From assembly GCF_003014735.1 (NCBI RefSeq), contig NZ_PYAX01000016.1, positions 1 through 64,000 of the forward strand: a DNA stretch of 64,000 nucleotides, in the 5' to 3' direction. Position numbers and translations under genes: made by a program. Position 1 is the first letter of the stretch; each line of letters begins with the position of its first letter. A model generated the notes under the pieces. That model did not search any database. It saw only the letters and a list, made by a program, of their open reading frames with translations, and had not been told where the DNA came from. Positions 45,640 to 54,455 of this stretch are shown here, in pieces. This DNA comes from Saccharothrix carnea. Its GTDB lineage: Bacteria > Actinomycetota > Actinomycetes > Mycobacteriales > Pseudonocardiaceae.

Positions 45640-46788
45640 ATGACCGAAGATCACTACGGGTTCGCGACCAGGGCTATCCACGTCGGCCAGGACCCCGATC
45701 CCACGACTGGCTCGGTGATCGTGCCGATCCACGCGACGTCCACGTTCGCGCAGGACGGCGTGGGCGGGCTGCGCGGTGGGTTCGAGTACTCGCGCACCGG
45801 CAACCCGACCCGGGCCGCGCTGGAGGAGTGCCTGGCGGCCTTGGAGGGCGCACGGCACGGGCGGGCGTTCGCGTCCGGCATGGCGGCGACCGACACCGCG
45901 CTGCGCACGATGCTGCGGCCCGGCGACCACGTGATCATCCCCAACGACGCCTACGGCGGCACGTTCCGCTTGCTGGACAAGGTGATGGCGCACTGGGGCA
46001 TCGAGTACACGCCCGTGGCGCTGGCCGACGTGGACGCGGTGCGCGCCGCGGTGCGGCCGAACACCCGCCTCGTCTGGGTGGAGACGCCGACCAACCCGCT
46101 GCTCCACATCGCCGACATCGCCCTGCTGGCCGAGCTGGCGCACTCGGTGGACGCGCGGCTGCTGGTGGACAACACGTTCGCGTCGCCGTACCTGCAGAGC
46201 CCGCTGGAGCTGGGCGCCGACGTGGTGCTGCACTCCACCACCAAGTACATCGGCGGGCACTCCGACGTCATCGGTGGCGCGCTGGTGACCTCCGACGACG
46301 AGTTGAACGCGGCCTTCGGCTTCCTGCAGAACGCCGCCGGCGCGGTGCCCGGGCCGTTCGACGCGTGGTTGACGCTGCGCGGCATCAAGACCCTCGAAGT
46401 GCGCATGGAGAAGCACTCGGACAACACCGAGAAGGTCACCGAGGCCCTGCTGCACCACCCGAAGGTGACCAAGGTCTTCTACCCGGGCCTGCCCGAGCAC
46501 CCCGGTCACGAGGTGGCGACCAAGCAGATGCGCCGATACGGCGGCATGGTGTCGTTCACCGTCGAAGGTGGCGTGGACGCCGCGCTGCGCGTGTGCTCCC
46601 GCACCCGCCTGTTCACGCTCGCCGAGTCCCTCGGCGGTGTCGAGTCGCTGATCGAGCACCCCGGCCGGATGACGCACCTGAGCACCGCCGGTTCGCCGCT
46701 GCAGGTCCCGGGTGACCTGGTGCGGCTCTCGGTCGGCATCGAGTCCGCCGACGACCTGATCGCCGACCTGGTGGCGGCCCTCGACTGA
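45640..46788 (+). CDS. metB: Cystathionine gamma-synthase or gamma-lyase
   Basis: A 382-residue PLP enzyme of the Cys/Met metabolism family, cytoplasmic and normally a tetramer. Features are YSRTGNPTRAALEECLA, FASGMAATDTAL, VDNTFASPYLQSPLELGADVV, and the PLP Lys in HSTTKYIGGHSDV, followed by RLSVGIES near the end. Synthase and lyase share these motifs; in actinobacteria a stand-alone copy like this is usually called MetB. Its ATG gives MTEDHYGFATRAIHVGQ, the usual family start. It is divergent from carA and not obviously part of the biosynthetic operon. Confidence 0.85.
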   Translation: MTEDHYGFATRAIHVGQDPDPTTGSVIVPIHATSTFAQDGVGGLRGGFEYSRTGNPTRAALEECLAALEGARHGRAFASGMAATDTALRTMLRPGDHVIIPNDAYGGTFRLLDKVMAHWGIEYTPVALADVDAVRAAVRPNTRLVWVETPTNPLLHIADIALLAELAHSVDARLLVDNTFASPYLQSPLELGADVVLHSTTKYIGGHSDVIGGALVTSDDELNAAFGFLQNAAGAVPGPFDAWLTLRGIKTLEVRMEKHSDNTEKVTEALLHHPKVTKVFYPGLPEHPGHEVATKQMRRYGGMVSFTVEGGVDAALRVCSRTRLFTLAESLGGVESLIEHPGRMTHLSTAGSPLQVPGDLVRLSVGIESADDLIADLVAALD

Positions 46789-46805
46789 CCCGCACGCGGC
46801 TCGAA

Positions 46806-46847
46806 CGAACACCGCGGTCACCGGACAACGGTCAGCCACGGTGTTCG
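46806..46847 (+). terminator. Possible terminator after metB
   Basis: A 9-bp stem CGAACACCG/CGGTGTTCG with a 24-base loop lies 17 bp after the metB stop. The loop is long, so this is only a weak candidate. Confidence 0.35.
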
Positions 46848-46961
46848 CGTCTCGCCGCACGCCACCGGTCGCCGGGCGCGGTGAAACGTACCCTTTCAGA
46901 CCAGTACTCGAAGCGGGTCATGGCTCTCTTACGGAGTAGCCCCTCTCCGAAGCGAGGAACC

Positions 46962-47795
46962 ATGCCCCTGAACGACCTCACCGTGCCCAAGCCCGGACGT
47001 GTCCCGGACCACGAGCGCGTTTCGCTGAAGGCCTTGCTGAACGGCAACGGCTTCACCGACGTCGAATGCCTGAAGGCGGTCAGTGCCAATGCGGACGCCC
47101 TGGACCTGAACACCAGGTTCGCCCGGGTGGAGGCGGTGGAGGACAAGTTCGACAAGGGCAACATCACGCCGCAGAAGCGGCGCAAGCTCCGGACCGAACT
47201 GGAAACCGAGTACGACCTCCTGCTCGACGCCGCGCAGCGGTACGTGGACGACGCGACCGCCGCTTACCAGGACGCGGTGGAGGCCCAGGTGGACGTGCTC
47301 CGCGCCGAGTACCCGGGCAAGGACGAGATGTTCATGAACATCTGGAAGGACCGCTCGCAGCGGATCGCGCCCGACGCCCGCCTGGCGAAGTGGGTGGGCG
47401 CGGACCAATTCCGCACCGACATCCGCAACAGGTACAAGGCCAAGTACAAGCTGAAGGCCGCCAAGGTCTCGCCGCTGAACCCGCTCGAGCAGCAGGCCCT
47501 CCAAGCGGAGCAGCACAACATCACCGTCCAGCTCAACGCCTGGGACGGCAAGCGCGACGACGCGCCGGGCTGCAACGACATCGGCACGTGGGGCACCTCG
47601 GCGGGCGGCGCGGGCGGCGGCTTCGCGGTGTCGGCGGTCAGCCGGAACGTCTGGAACGAGCTCGTCGTGTGGTGGCGCAACAAGCAGAACACGTACATCA
47701 CGCCCAGCGACACGAGCAGCCGGTCGCTGAAGAAGACCCGCGTCGTGGACGACGGCCGCAGCCCCACCATCAACTACCACATCAACATCGTCTGA
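46962..47795 (+). CDS. Unknown protein, helical with conserved-looking C-terminus
   Basis: A 277-residue soluble protein with no recognised family. The first two-thirds are highly charged and helix-forming, rich in Lys, Arg, Glu and Asp (for example KRRKLRTELETEYDLLLDAAQRYVD at about residues 63-87). The last third is different: it has a glycine-rich stretch (GTSAGGAGGGFAVS), tryptophans (WNELVVWWRNKQN) and ends SPTINYHINIV. No signal peptide or membrane segment is seen. The start at 46962 (MPLNDLTVP) follows GAGGAACC; the open frame from 46881 adds a less likely basic stretch. It stands alone, with its own terminator. Confidence 0.6.
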   Translation: MPLNDLTVPKPGRVPDHERVSLKALLNGNGFTDVECLKAVSANADALDLNTRFARVEAVEDKFDKGNITPQKRRKLRTELETEYDLLLDAAQRYVDDATAAYQDAVEAQVDVLRAEYPGKDEMFMNIWKDRSQRIAPDARLAKWVGADQFRTDIRNRYKAKYKLKAAKVSPLNPLEQQALQAEQHNITVQLNAWDGKRDDAPGCNDIGTWGTSAGGAGGGFAVSAVSRNVWNELVVWWRNKQNTYITPSDTSSRSLKKTRVVDDGRSPTINYHINIV

Positions 47796-47805
47796 GCACG
47801 GGCGA

Positions 47806-47833
47806 GGGCGGCACGACGTCGACCGTGCCGCCC
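47806..47833. terminator. Terminator hairpin between convergent genes
   Basis: GGGCGGCACG pairs with CGTGCCGCCC around ACGTCGAC, between the unknown 277-residue gene and the convergent LacI gene. Confidence 0.75.
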
Positions 47834-47848
47834 CGGTCGCGCGCTGGC

Positions 47849-47860
47849 TTGAACGTTCAA
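47849..47860. promoter_or_regulatory. LacI operator-like palindrome downstream of the LacI gene
   Basis: TTGAACGTTCAA is a perfect 12-bp palindrome with the same core as the two sites in the LacI/alpha-galactosidase promoter region, about 1.1 kb away. It lies 20 bp beyond the LacI stop and could be an auxiliary looping site. Confidence 0.55.
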
Positions 47861-47879
47861 CGGGGTCGAGCGCCTCGGG

Positions 47880-48908
47880 TCAGGCGCTGCCGCCGCGCAC
47901 CAGCTCGGTGGGCAGGAGGAGGCCGGGTTCGTCGTCACGGCCGTGCTCGACCTGGCGCAGGCAGCGGGTGACCAGTTCACGGGAGATGCGCTCGACCGGG
48001 ATCCGGGCGCTGGTCAGGGTGGGCTCGGTGACCAGGCCGAGGGCGCCGCCGTCGAAGCCGGTGATCGCCACGTCGGTGCCGACCCTGAGCCCGAGCGAGT
48101 GCGCGACGTTGACGACCACGGCGGCGACGGCGTCGCTGCCGGTCACGATGGCGCTCGGCGGGTTCTTGCCGGTGAGCAGCTGGCGCGCGCGGCGGCGGAT
48201 GCCCTGGTCGGGGCCGCGGAACACCGAGGCCTTGGGCAGCCGCACGCCGTGGTGGGCCAGGCGGCGGACGACCCCGTCGAGGCGGTCGAGCTTCCAGTAC
48301 TGGTCGCCGTCCGCGCCGAGGTAGGCGAACCGCTGGTGGCCCTCGGCCACGAGCACGTCCACGACCTCGCGCATGCCCGCGGTGTTGTCGACGTCCACCC
48401 AGTGCTGCGGCAGGTCGGGTGCCAGGCGGCCGAAGCAGGCGAACGGGATGCGGCTGTCGGCCAGGAAGCGGGCCCGCTCGTCCTCGACGGTGGACTCCGA
48501 CACGATGATCGCGTCCACCGCCTGCCGCGCGACGAGGTCCTTGAACACGCCCAAGGGGTCGTCCCGGCGGTGGGTGAACACCAGGACCTGGTGGTCGACG
48601 TCGGAGGCGGCCTTCACCAGCGACTGCAGGAAGTGCAGGGTGAAGCCCTGCGCGCGGTCCAGCTGCTCGCCGAAGATGTGGTAGCCGATCTGGGTGGTGC
48701 GCCGCGAGCGGAGCGTCTGCGCGGCCCGGTTCGGCTGGTAGCCCAGCGCCTGCATGGCGCTGGTGACCTTCTCGTAGGTCGCGGCCGAGTAGTACTCGTC
48801 GCGGCCGTTGAGGACGTTGGACACGGTCTGCCTGGACACGCCCGCGGCGGCGGCCACGTCCACGATGCCGACGCGCCGCCGTTGTCGATCCGCGCCGCCT
48901 CCGGGCAC
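47880..48908 (-). CDS. LacI family transcriptional regulator
   Basis: A 342-residue LacI/GalR-type repressor. The N-terminal helix-turn-helix reads VGIVDVAAAAGVSRQTVSNVLNGRD, followed by the hinge YQPNRAAQTLRS and a sugar-binding domain with HWVDVDNTAG, AIVTGSDAVAAVVV and ITGFDGG. The hinge helix carries the minor-groove leucine position as AAQTLRS. It is divergent from the alpha-galactosidase/ABC importer operon, and palindromes with the core GAACGTTC or GAACGATC occur in the shared promoter region and beyond its own stop. It should repress the operon until a galactoside or related sugar binds. Confidence 0.9.
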   Translation of the reverse strand: MPGGGADRQRRRVGIVDVAAAAGVSRQTVSNVLNGRDEYYSAATYEKVTSAMQALGYQPNRAAQTLRSRRTTQIGYHIFGEQLDRAQGFTLHFLQSLVKAASDVDHQVLVFTHRRDDPLGVFKDLVARQAVDAIIVSESTVEDERARFLADSRIPFACFGRLAPDLPQHWVDVDNTAGMREVVDVLVAEGHQRFAYLGADGDQYWKLDRLDGVVRRLAHHGVRLPKASVFRGPDQGIRRRARQLLTGKNPPSAIVTGSDAVAAVVVNVAHSLGLRVGTDVAITGFDGGALGLVTEPTLTSARIPVERISRELVTRCLRQVEHGRDDEPGLLLPTELVRGGSA

Positions 48909-48960
48909 CGGTCCACCTCCTCGTCACCGACATCATTCACCCTACGTGACAGCCCGGACA

Positions 48961-48976
48961 CATTGAACGATCAATG
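48961..48976. promoter_or_regulatory. LacI-type operator 1
   Basis: CATTGAACGATCAATG is an inverted repeat of CATTGA and TCAATG with a 4-bp centre, 53 bp upstream of the LacI gene start. Confidence 0.75.
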
Positions 48977-49032
48977 TTGCCGACTCGTTACCTCTGTCGT
49001 CGTTGACCTCCCGGGGTCGTGCTGAGATCGTC

Positions 49033-49048
49033 CATGGAACGTTCAATG
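49033..49048. promoter_or_regulatory. LacI-type operator 2
   Basis: CATGGAACGTTCAATG differs from a perfect CATTGAACGTTCAATG palindrome by one base. It is 40 bp upstream of the alpha-galactosidase start and 72 bp (about seven helical turns) from operator 1, so both sites lie on the same face of the DNA. Confidence 0.75.
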
Positions 49049-49087
49049 TGACGGACCGCTCCATGAGGTCCACCCGGGAGGATTCGC

Positions 49088-51253
49088 GTGTCCCCTGCGC
49101 CACCGGTCATCGCACCCGCCATCGATGCCGTCGACCGGATCGTCCACTTGCGAGCCGACGGCGTGAGCCTGGTGTTGCGGTGCAAGGACTCCCGGCTGCC
49201 GCACGTCCTGCACTGGGGCACCGACCTCGGTCCGGACGCCGACCTGGACGCGGTGGTGGCGACGTCCGTGCCCGCCGTGGTGCCGAACGCGACCGACGTC
49301 CCGGGCGCGGTGGCGGTGGTCCCCGAGCACGCGACCGCCTGGCCGGGGTTGCCGGGCCTGCGGGGTCACCGCGAAGGCCGTGACTGGTCGCCGCTGTTCT
49401 CCGTCGAACGCGTCGTCGAGGACGGTGGCACGTGCCTGGTCCACGCCGTCGACGCGGAGGCCGGGCTCGCGCTGGACCTGGAGGTCGAGCTGACCCCCGC
49501 GGGTCTGGTGCGCCTGAGGGCCACCGTGCACAACACCGGCGACACCGCGTACACCGTGAACGGGTTGGTGCTCGCCCTGCCCCTGCCCCGGCGTGCCACC
49601 GAACTGCTCGACCTCACCGGGCGCTGGGGCCGCGAACGCACACCGCAGCGCAGGCCGTTCGGCGTCGAGGCGCACGTGCGGGACGGCAGGCGCGGCCGGA
49701 CCGGTTCGGACGCGACGCTGGTCCTGGTGGCGGGGGAGAGCGGCTTCGGGTTCCGCCGGGGCCGGGTGTGGGGTGTGCACGTCGCCTGGAGCGGCAACCA
49801 CCGCACGTACGCCGAGCGGGTGCCCACCGGGGATGCCGTGATCGGCGGCGGTGAACTCCTGCTGGACGGCGAGGTCCGGCTGGAGCCGGGGCAGACCTAC
49901 ACGACCCCTGACGTGTTCGGCTCGTCCGGCGACGGCCTGGACGAGCTGTCGGCCCGCTTCCACCGCCACCTGCGGGCGCGTCCGCACCACCCGGGCGGTC
50001 CGCGGCGCGTCGTGCTCAACACCTGGGAGGCGGTGTACTTCGACCACGACCTGGACCGGCTGCGCGCCCTGGCCGACCGGGGCGCGGAGGTGGGCGCGGA
50101 GCTGTTCGTGCTGGACGACGGCTGGTTCCGGGGCAGGCGCGACGACACCGCGGGCCTGGGTGACTGGTACGTCGACGAGCGGGTCTGGCCGGACGGCCTG
50201 CACCCGCTGGTCGACCACGTCCGGTCGCTCGGCCTGGAGTTCGGCCTGTGGGTGGAGCCGGAGATGGTCAGCGCCGACTCCGACCTGCTGCGCGAGCACC
50301 CGGACTGGATCCTCTCGACCGGTGGTCGTCGCCCGCCGTTGGTGCGCGGGCAGTACGTGCTCGACCTGACGCGCCCGGAGGTGCGCGCCCACGTGCTGGA
50401 GCGCCTCGACGCGTTGGTGACCGAGTACCGGATCGCGTTCCTCAAGTGGGACCACAACCGCGACCTGGTCGACGCGGGCGACTCGCGCACCGGCCGCCCC
50501 GCCGTGCACGCCCAGACGCACGCCGCCTACGGCCTGCTGGACGAGCTGCGCCGCCGCCACCCCGGCCTGGAGATCGAGTCCTGCTCCTCCGGCGGGTCGC
50601 GGGTGGACCTGGGCATCCTGGAGCGCACCGACCGGGTGTGGGCCAGCGACTGCATCGACGCGCTGGAACGGCAGGGCATCCAGCGCTGGACGGGCCTGCT
50701 GCTGCCGCCCGAGCTGGTGGGCGCGCACATCGGCGCCGCCCGGTCGCACACCACGGGACGGCGGCACGACCTGTCGTTCCGCGCGGCCACCGCGCTGTTC
50801 GGCCACCTGGGCATCGAGTGGGACCTCACCGCGGCCGACCCGGACGAGCTGGCGGAGCTGGCGCGCTGGGTGGCGTTCTACAAAGAGATCCGCGGCTGGC
50901 TGCACCGGGGACGGGTGGTGCGCGCGGACTCGCCGGATCCGGCGATCCTGGTCCACGGCGTGGTGTCCGACGACGACACGCAGGCGTTGTTCGCCGTCGT
51001 CACGATGGCGGCGGGGACGACCACCTCGCCGGGGCGGGTGACGCTGCCCGGCCTGCCGCCCGACGACCGGTTCACCGTCCGGCTCGCCGAACCTGCCGCC
51101 GTGCCGTCGTCCACGGCCCTGGCCCAGGTCCCGTGGCTGGCCACCGGCGTCCGGCTGTCCGGGCGGGCACTGGCGGAGGTCGGGGTGCAGATGCCGCCGC
51201 TGCACCCCGAGCAGGCCCTGCTGCTGCACCTGGTGCGGGAGGAACGGGTATGA
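49088..51253 (+). CDS. Alpha-galactosidase (GH36)
   Basis: A 721-residue GH36 enzyme without a signal peptide, so cytoplasmic: it should split imported alpha-galactosides. The N-terminal beta-supersandwich covers about residues 1-300; the barrel has WEAVYFDHD, VLDDGWFRGR and GLWVEPEMVS. The nucleophile is Asp455 in FLKWDHNRDL and the acid/base Asp521 in WASDCIDAL, both canonical for GH36 family retaining enzymes. GTG start, first gene of a five-gene sugar operon controlled by the divergent LacI regulator. It overlaps the first permease gene by 4 bases (ATGA). Confidence 0.9.
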   Translation: MSPAPPVIAPAIDAVDRIVHLRADGVSLVLRCKDSRLPHVLHWGTDLGPDADLDAVVATSVPAVVPNATDVPGAVAVVPEHATAWPGLPGLRGHREGRDWSPLFSVERVVEDGGTCLVHAVDAEAGLALDLEVELTPAGLVRLRATVHNTGDTAYTVNGLVLALPLPRRATELLDLTGRWGRERTPQRRPFGVEAHVRDGRRGRTGSDATLVLVAGESGFGFRRGRVWGVHVAWSGNHRTYAERVPTGDAVIGGGELLLDGEVRLEPGQTYTTPDVFGSSGDGLDELSARFHRHLRARPHHPGGPRRVVLNTWEAVYFDHDLDRLRALADRGAEVGAELFVLDDGWFRGRRDDTAGLGDWYVDERVWPDGLHPLVDHVRSLGLEFGLWVEPEMVSADSDLLREHPDWILSTGGRRPPLVRGQYVLDLTRPEVRAHVLERLDALVTEYRIAFLKWDHNRDLVDAGDSRTGRPAVHAQTHAAYGLLDELRRRHPGLEIESCSSGGSRVDLGILERTDRVWASDCIDALERQGIQRWTGLLLPPELVGAHIGAARSHTTGRRHDLSFRAATALFGHLGIEWDLTAADPDELAELARWVAFYKEIRGWLHRGRVVRADSPDPAILVHGVVSDDDTQALFAVVTMAAGTTTSPGRVTLPGLPPDDRFTVRLAEPAAVPSSTALAQVPWLATGVRLSGRALAEVGVQMPPLHPEQALLLHLVREERV

Positions 51254-52137
51254 CCACTCACAGAACCCGCCACCGCAGCGACGTCTGGCCGGCACTGCTG
51301 TTCCTGCTGCCCGCGGGCTTCGGGTTCGTGCTGTTCTACGCCTGGCCCGCGGTGCAGACGTTCTATCTGAGCTTCACCGACTACAGCCTGCTGGCCGCAC
51401 CGAACTGGATCGGCGCGCAGAACTACCGCGACGCGCTCGGCGACGCCCGGTTCGGCAACGCGCTGCTGGTCACCGTCGAGTACGTCGTCATCAACATCGG
51501 CGTGCAGACCGTCGCGGCCCTGTTCATCGCGGTCCTGATGCACCGGTTGACGAAGTCCTCGCTGGTCCGTGGTCTGCTGCTGTTGCCGTACCTGATCGCC
51601 AACGTCGTGGTGGCGCTGGTCTGGTACAACATGCTCGACGCCCAGCTCGGCATCGTGAACGCGGTGCTGTCGTGGGTCGGGATCGACCCGGTGGCGTTCT
51701 TCGGCGAAACCTCCACGGCCATCCCGACCATCGCCCTGGTCAACGTGTGGCGGCACATGGGTTACACCGCCCTGCTGATCTTCGCCGGGCTGCAGGCCAT
51801 CCCCAAGTCGGTGTACGAGGCCGCCGCGATCGACGGCGCGTCGGAGTGGCGGATCTTCCGCGGCGTCACGCTGCCGCTGCTGCGGCCGGTGCTGGCCATG
51901 GTGCTGGTGCTGACCGTGATCGGGTCGTTCCAGATCTTCGACACCGTCGCGGTCACCACCAAGGGCGGCCCGGTCGACGCCACCCGGGTCATCTACTTCT
52001 ACCTCTACGAGAAGGCGTTCCAGCAGTTCGACTTCGGCTACGCGGCCGCGCTGTCGGTCGTGCTGTTCCTGATCCTCGCGGGTCTGGCGGTGGCGCAGCT
52101 GCGCCTGCTGCGCGCGGGCAGCTCGGACCTGGACTGA
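51250..52137 (+). CDS. Sugar ABC importer permease (MalF type)
   Basis: A 295-residue permease with six membrane segments. It starts LLFLLPAGFGFVLFYAWPAVQTFYLSFTDYSLL, the usual MalF/UgpA opening, and has the ATPase-contacting EAA loop YEAAAIDGASEWRIFRGVTLPLL. It couples with the second permease and the lipoprotein below. No cognate ATPase gene is in the operon, so a shared MsiK-type ATPase elsewhere in the genome, as known for actinomycetes, is inferred to power it. Confidence 0.9.
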   Translation: MTTHRTRHRSDVWPALLFLLPAGFGFVLFYAWPAVQTFYLSFTDYSLLAAPNWIGAQNYRDALGDARFGNALLVTVEYVVINIGVQTVAALFIAVLMHRLTKSSLVRGLLLLPYLIANVVVALVWYNMLDAQLGIVNAVLSWVGIDPVAFFGETSTAIPTIALVNVWRHMGYTALLIFAGLQAIPKSVYEAAAIDGASEWRIFRGVTLPLLRPVLAMVLVLTVIGSFQIFDTVAVTTKGGPVDATRVIYFYLYEKAFQQFDFGYAAALSVVLFLILAGLAVAQLRLLRAGSSDLD

Positions 52138-52148
52138 AGGAGCCGGTG

Positions 52149-53039
52149 ATGACCTCGACCCCGATCGGCCCGCGGTGGCGCAAGGCGCTCGGCTGGACCG
52201 TGCTGGCCGTGCTGGTGCTGATCACGCTGTTCCCGTTCTACTGGATGCTGCGCGTCTCCCTGTCGGACAACCGGGTGCTGGCGGCCAACGCCGACTCGTT
52301 GCTGCCCGCCGGGTTCACGTTGGGCGCGTTCGAGCGCGTGCTGGGCCTGGCGTCGCTGGAGGAGGCCCGCGCCCAGGGCGGGTCCGGCGCGTCGATCGAC
52401 TTCTGGCGCTACCTGCTGAACTCGGTGCTCACCGCGACGCTCATCACCGCGGGGCAGGTGTTGTTCAGCTCGATGGCGGCCTACGCGTTCGCGCGGCTGC
52501 GCTGGCCTGGGCGCGACGCGGTGTTCTTCGTCTTCCTCACCGCGCTGATGATCCCGCCGATCTTCACCGCCCTGCCCAACTTCGTGCTGATGCGCGATTT
52601 GGAGCTGCTCAACACCTACGCGGCGATCGTGCTGCCGTTCTTCTTCATGACGCCGTTCGCGGTGTTCTTCATGCGCCAGTTCCTGCTGGGCATCAGCCGC
52701 GAGGTGGAGGAGGCCGCGCGCATCGACGGCGCCGGGCACCCGCGGATCTTCTTCCGGATCGTGCTGCCGATGAGCCGGGCACCGCTGGCGACCCTGGCGC
52801 TGCTGGCCTACATCACCGCGTGGAACGAGTACTTCTGGCCGCTGCTGGTCGGTCAGGGTGAGGGCGTGCGCGTCCTCACGGTGGCGCTGGGCGTGTTCCG
52901 CTCCCAGACGCCGCAGGGCAGTCCCGACTGGGCGGGCCTGATGGCCGCCACCCTGCTCGCGGCGCTGCCCGTCATCGCGCTGTTCGTCGCCTTCGGGCGG
53001 CGGATCGTCGACTCCATCCAGTTCTCCGGCATCAAGTAG
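52149..53039 (+). CDS. Sugar ABC importer permease (MalG type)
   Basis: A 296-residue permease with six membrane segments. The N-terminus LVLITLFPFYWMLRVSLSDN and the EAA loop EEAARIDGAGHPRIFFRIVLPM are those of MalG/UgpE proteins. An insertion of about 15 residues (SLEEARAQGGSGASIDFW) stands in the first outer loop, as in the MalG branch that takes up larger oligosaccharides. ATG at 52149 is preferred to a GTG one codon upstream because of AAGGAG spacing. It lies 11 bp after the first permease. Confidence 0.9.
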   Translation: MTSTPIGPRWRKALGWTVLAVLVLITLFPFYWMLRVSLSDNRVLAANADSLLPAGFTLGAFERVLGLASLEEARAQGGSGASIDFWRYLLNSVLTATLITAGQVLFSSMAAYAFARLRWPGRDAVFFVFLTALMIPPIFTALPNFVLMRDLELLNTYAAIVLPFFFMTPFAVFFMRQFLLGISREVEEAARIDGAGHPRIFFRIVLPMSRAPLATLALLAYITAWNEYFWPLLVGQGEGVRVLTVALGVFRSQTPQGSPDWAGLMAATLLAALPVIALFVAFGRRIVDSIQFSGIK

Positions 53040-53073
53040 CCGTCCGGACGCGGGTGGGACAAAGGAGTTCACC

Positions 53074-54420
53074 GTGCACAACAAGTTGTCCAAGCTGGCC
53101 GCCCTGGCCGTCGCCGTCCCCCTGGCGCTCGTCGGCTGCGCGGGCGCGCCGGGCGGCGGCAGCGGCTCCGACGAGATCACCTACTGGCTGTGGGACGCCA
53201 ACCAGCTGCCCGCCTACCAGGCGTGCGCGACCGACTTCGAGAAGGCCAACCCCGATACGAAGGTCAAGGTCGAGCAGTTCGGGTGGGCCGACTACTGGAA
53301 CAAGCTGACCACCGACCTCGTGGCGGGCACCGCCCCGGACGTGTTCACCAATCACCTCAACTACTTCGCGACCTACGCGGCCAAGAACCAACTCCTCCCG
53401 CTGGACGAGTTCGTCACCCGCGACGGCGTGCCCACCGACGTCTACCCGCAGGGCCTGGCGGACCTGTGGACCACCCAGGACGGCAAGCGCTACGGCCTGC
53501 CCAAGGACTTCGACACCGTCGCGCTGTTCTACAACAAGGAGATGCTCGCCGACGCGGGCGTCGCCGAAGCCGACCTGGCGAACCTCACCTGGAACCCCCA
53601 GGACGGCGGCACATACGAGAAGCTCATCGCCCACCTCACCGTCGACGCCAACGGCAAGCGCGGCGATGAACCCGGCTTCGACAAGACCAAGGTCGCCGTC
53701 CACGGCCTGGGCCTGGACGAGAACAACGGCGCGGGCGTCGGGCAGCAGATGTGGAGCATGTACGCGCTCAGCACCGGCTGGACCTACACCGACGAGAACC
53801 CGTGGGGCAGCCACTTCAACTACGACGACCCGCGCTTCCAGCGGACCATGGCCTGGTTCCGCGGCCTGATGGACAAGGGCTACCTGCCGAGCCTGGCCAC
53901 CGCCCGCTCGGGAACCAGCGTCAACGACGGCTTCGGCGCGGGCAAGTACGCCTTGAGCACCAACGGCTCCTGGATGATCAACAGCTACTTCGGCTACGAC
54001 GGCGTCGAGGTCGGCGTCGCACCCACCCCGACCGGACCGTCCGGCAAGCGCGCCACCATCTTCAACGGCCTGGCCGATTCCATCTACACGGGCACCGACA
54101 ACCGCGAGGGCGCCTGGAAGTGGGTCAAGCACCTCGCCTCCGCCGAGTGCCAGAAGACCGTGGGCGAGCAGGCCGTGGTGTTCCCCGCGCTGCCCGAGGC
54201 GCTCGCCGTGGCCAAGGAGAAGTTCGCCGCCAAGGGTGTGGACATCACCGCCTTCACCCAGCCCGTCGACGAGGGCGCCACCCACCTGTACCCGATCACC
54301 GACCACGCACCGGAGATCGCCGCCGTCATGGGTCCGGCCATCGACGCCGTGCTCACCTCCCAGGCCGACCCCGCCTCGTTGACGCAGGCCAACGAGCAGG
54401 TCAACGCACTGTTCCGGTAA
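53074..54420 (+). CDS. Sugar ABC importer substrate-binding lipoprotein
   Basis: A 448-residue extracellular binding protein. The lipoprotein signal ends in the lipobox LVGC (Cys22). The mature protein begins with a short Gly/Ser linker and DEITYWLWDANQLPAYQ, then PDVFTNHLNYFATYA, GLPKDFDTVALFYNKEML and a C-terminal region with GAWKWVKHLAS, as in family 1 solute-binding proteins. With the permeases and the cytoplasmic alpha-galactosidase it should bring in an alpha-galactoside or related oligosaccharide. GTG start with AAAGGAG upstream. Confidence 0.9.
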   Translation: MHNKLSKLAALAVAVPLALVGCAGAPGGGSGSDEITYWLWDANQLPAYQACATDFEKANPDTKVKVEQFGWADYWNKLTTDLVAGTAPDVFTNHLNYFATYAAKNQLLPLDEFVTRDGVPTDVYPQGLADLWTTQDGKRYGLPKDFDTVALFYNKEMLADAGVAEADLANLTWNPQDGGTYEKLIAHLTVDANGKRGDEPGFDKTKVAVHGLGLDENNGAGVGQQMWSMYALSTGWTYTDENPWGSHFNYDDPRFQRTMAWFRGLMDKGYLPSLATARSGTSVNDGFGAGKYALSTNGSWMINSYFGYDGVEVGVAPTPTGPSGKRATIFNGLADSIYTGTDNREGAWKWVKHLASAECQKTVGEQAVVFPALPEALAVAKEKFAAKGVDITAFTQPVDEGATHLYPITDHAPEIAAVMGPAIDAVLTSQADPASLTQANEQVNALFR

Positions 54421-54455
54421 CCAGCCCCCGTCCCGGCAACCCCTGTGGAGCAACG

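Noticed and set aside
49043-51295. Open frame of 750 codons on the minus strand opposite the alpha-galactosidase
   Set aside because: Antisense shadow; the plus strand holds intact GH36 motifs and operon overlaps.
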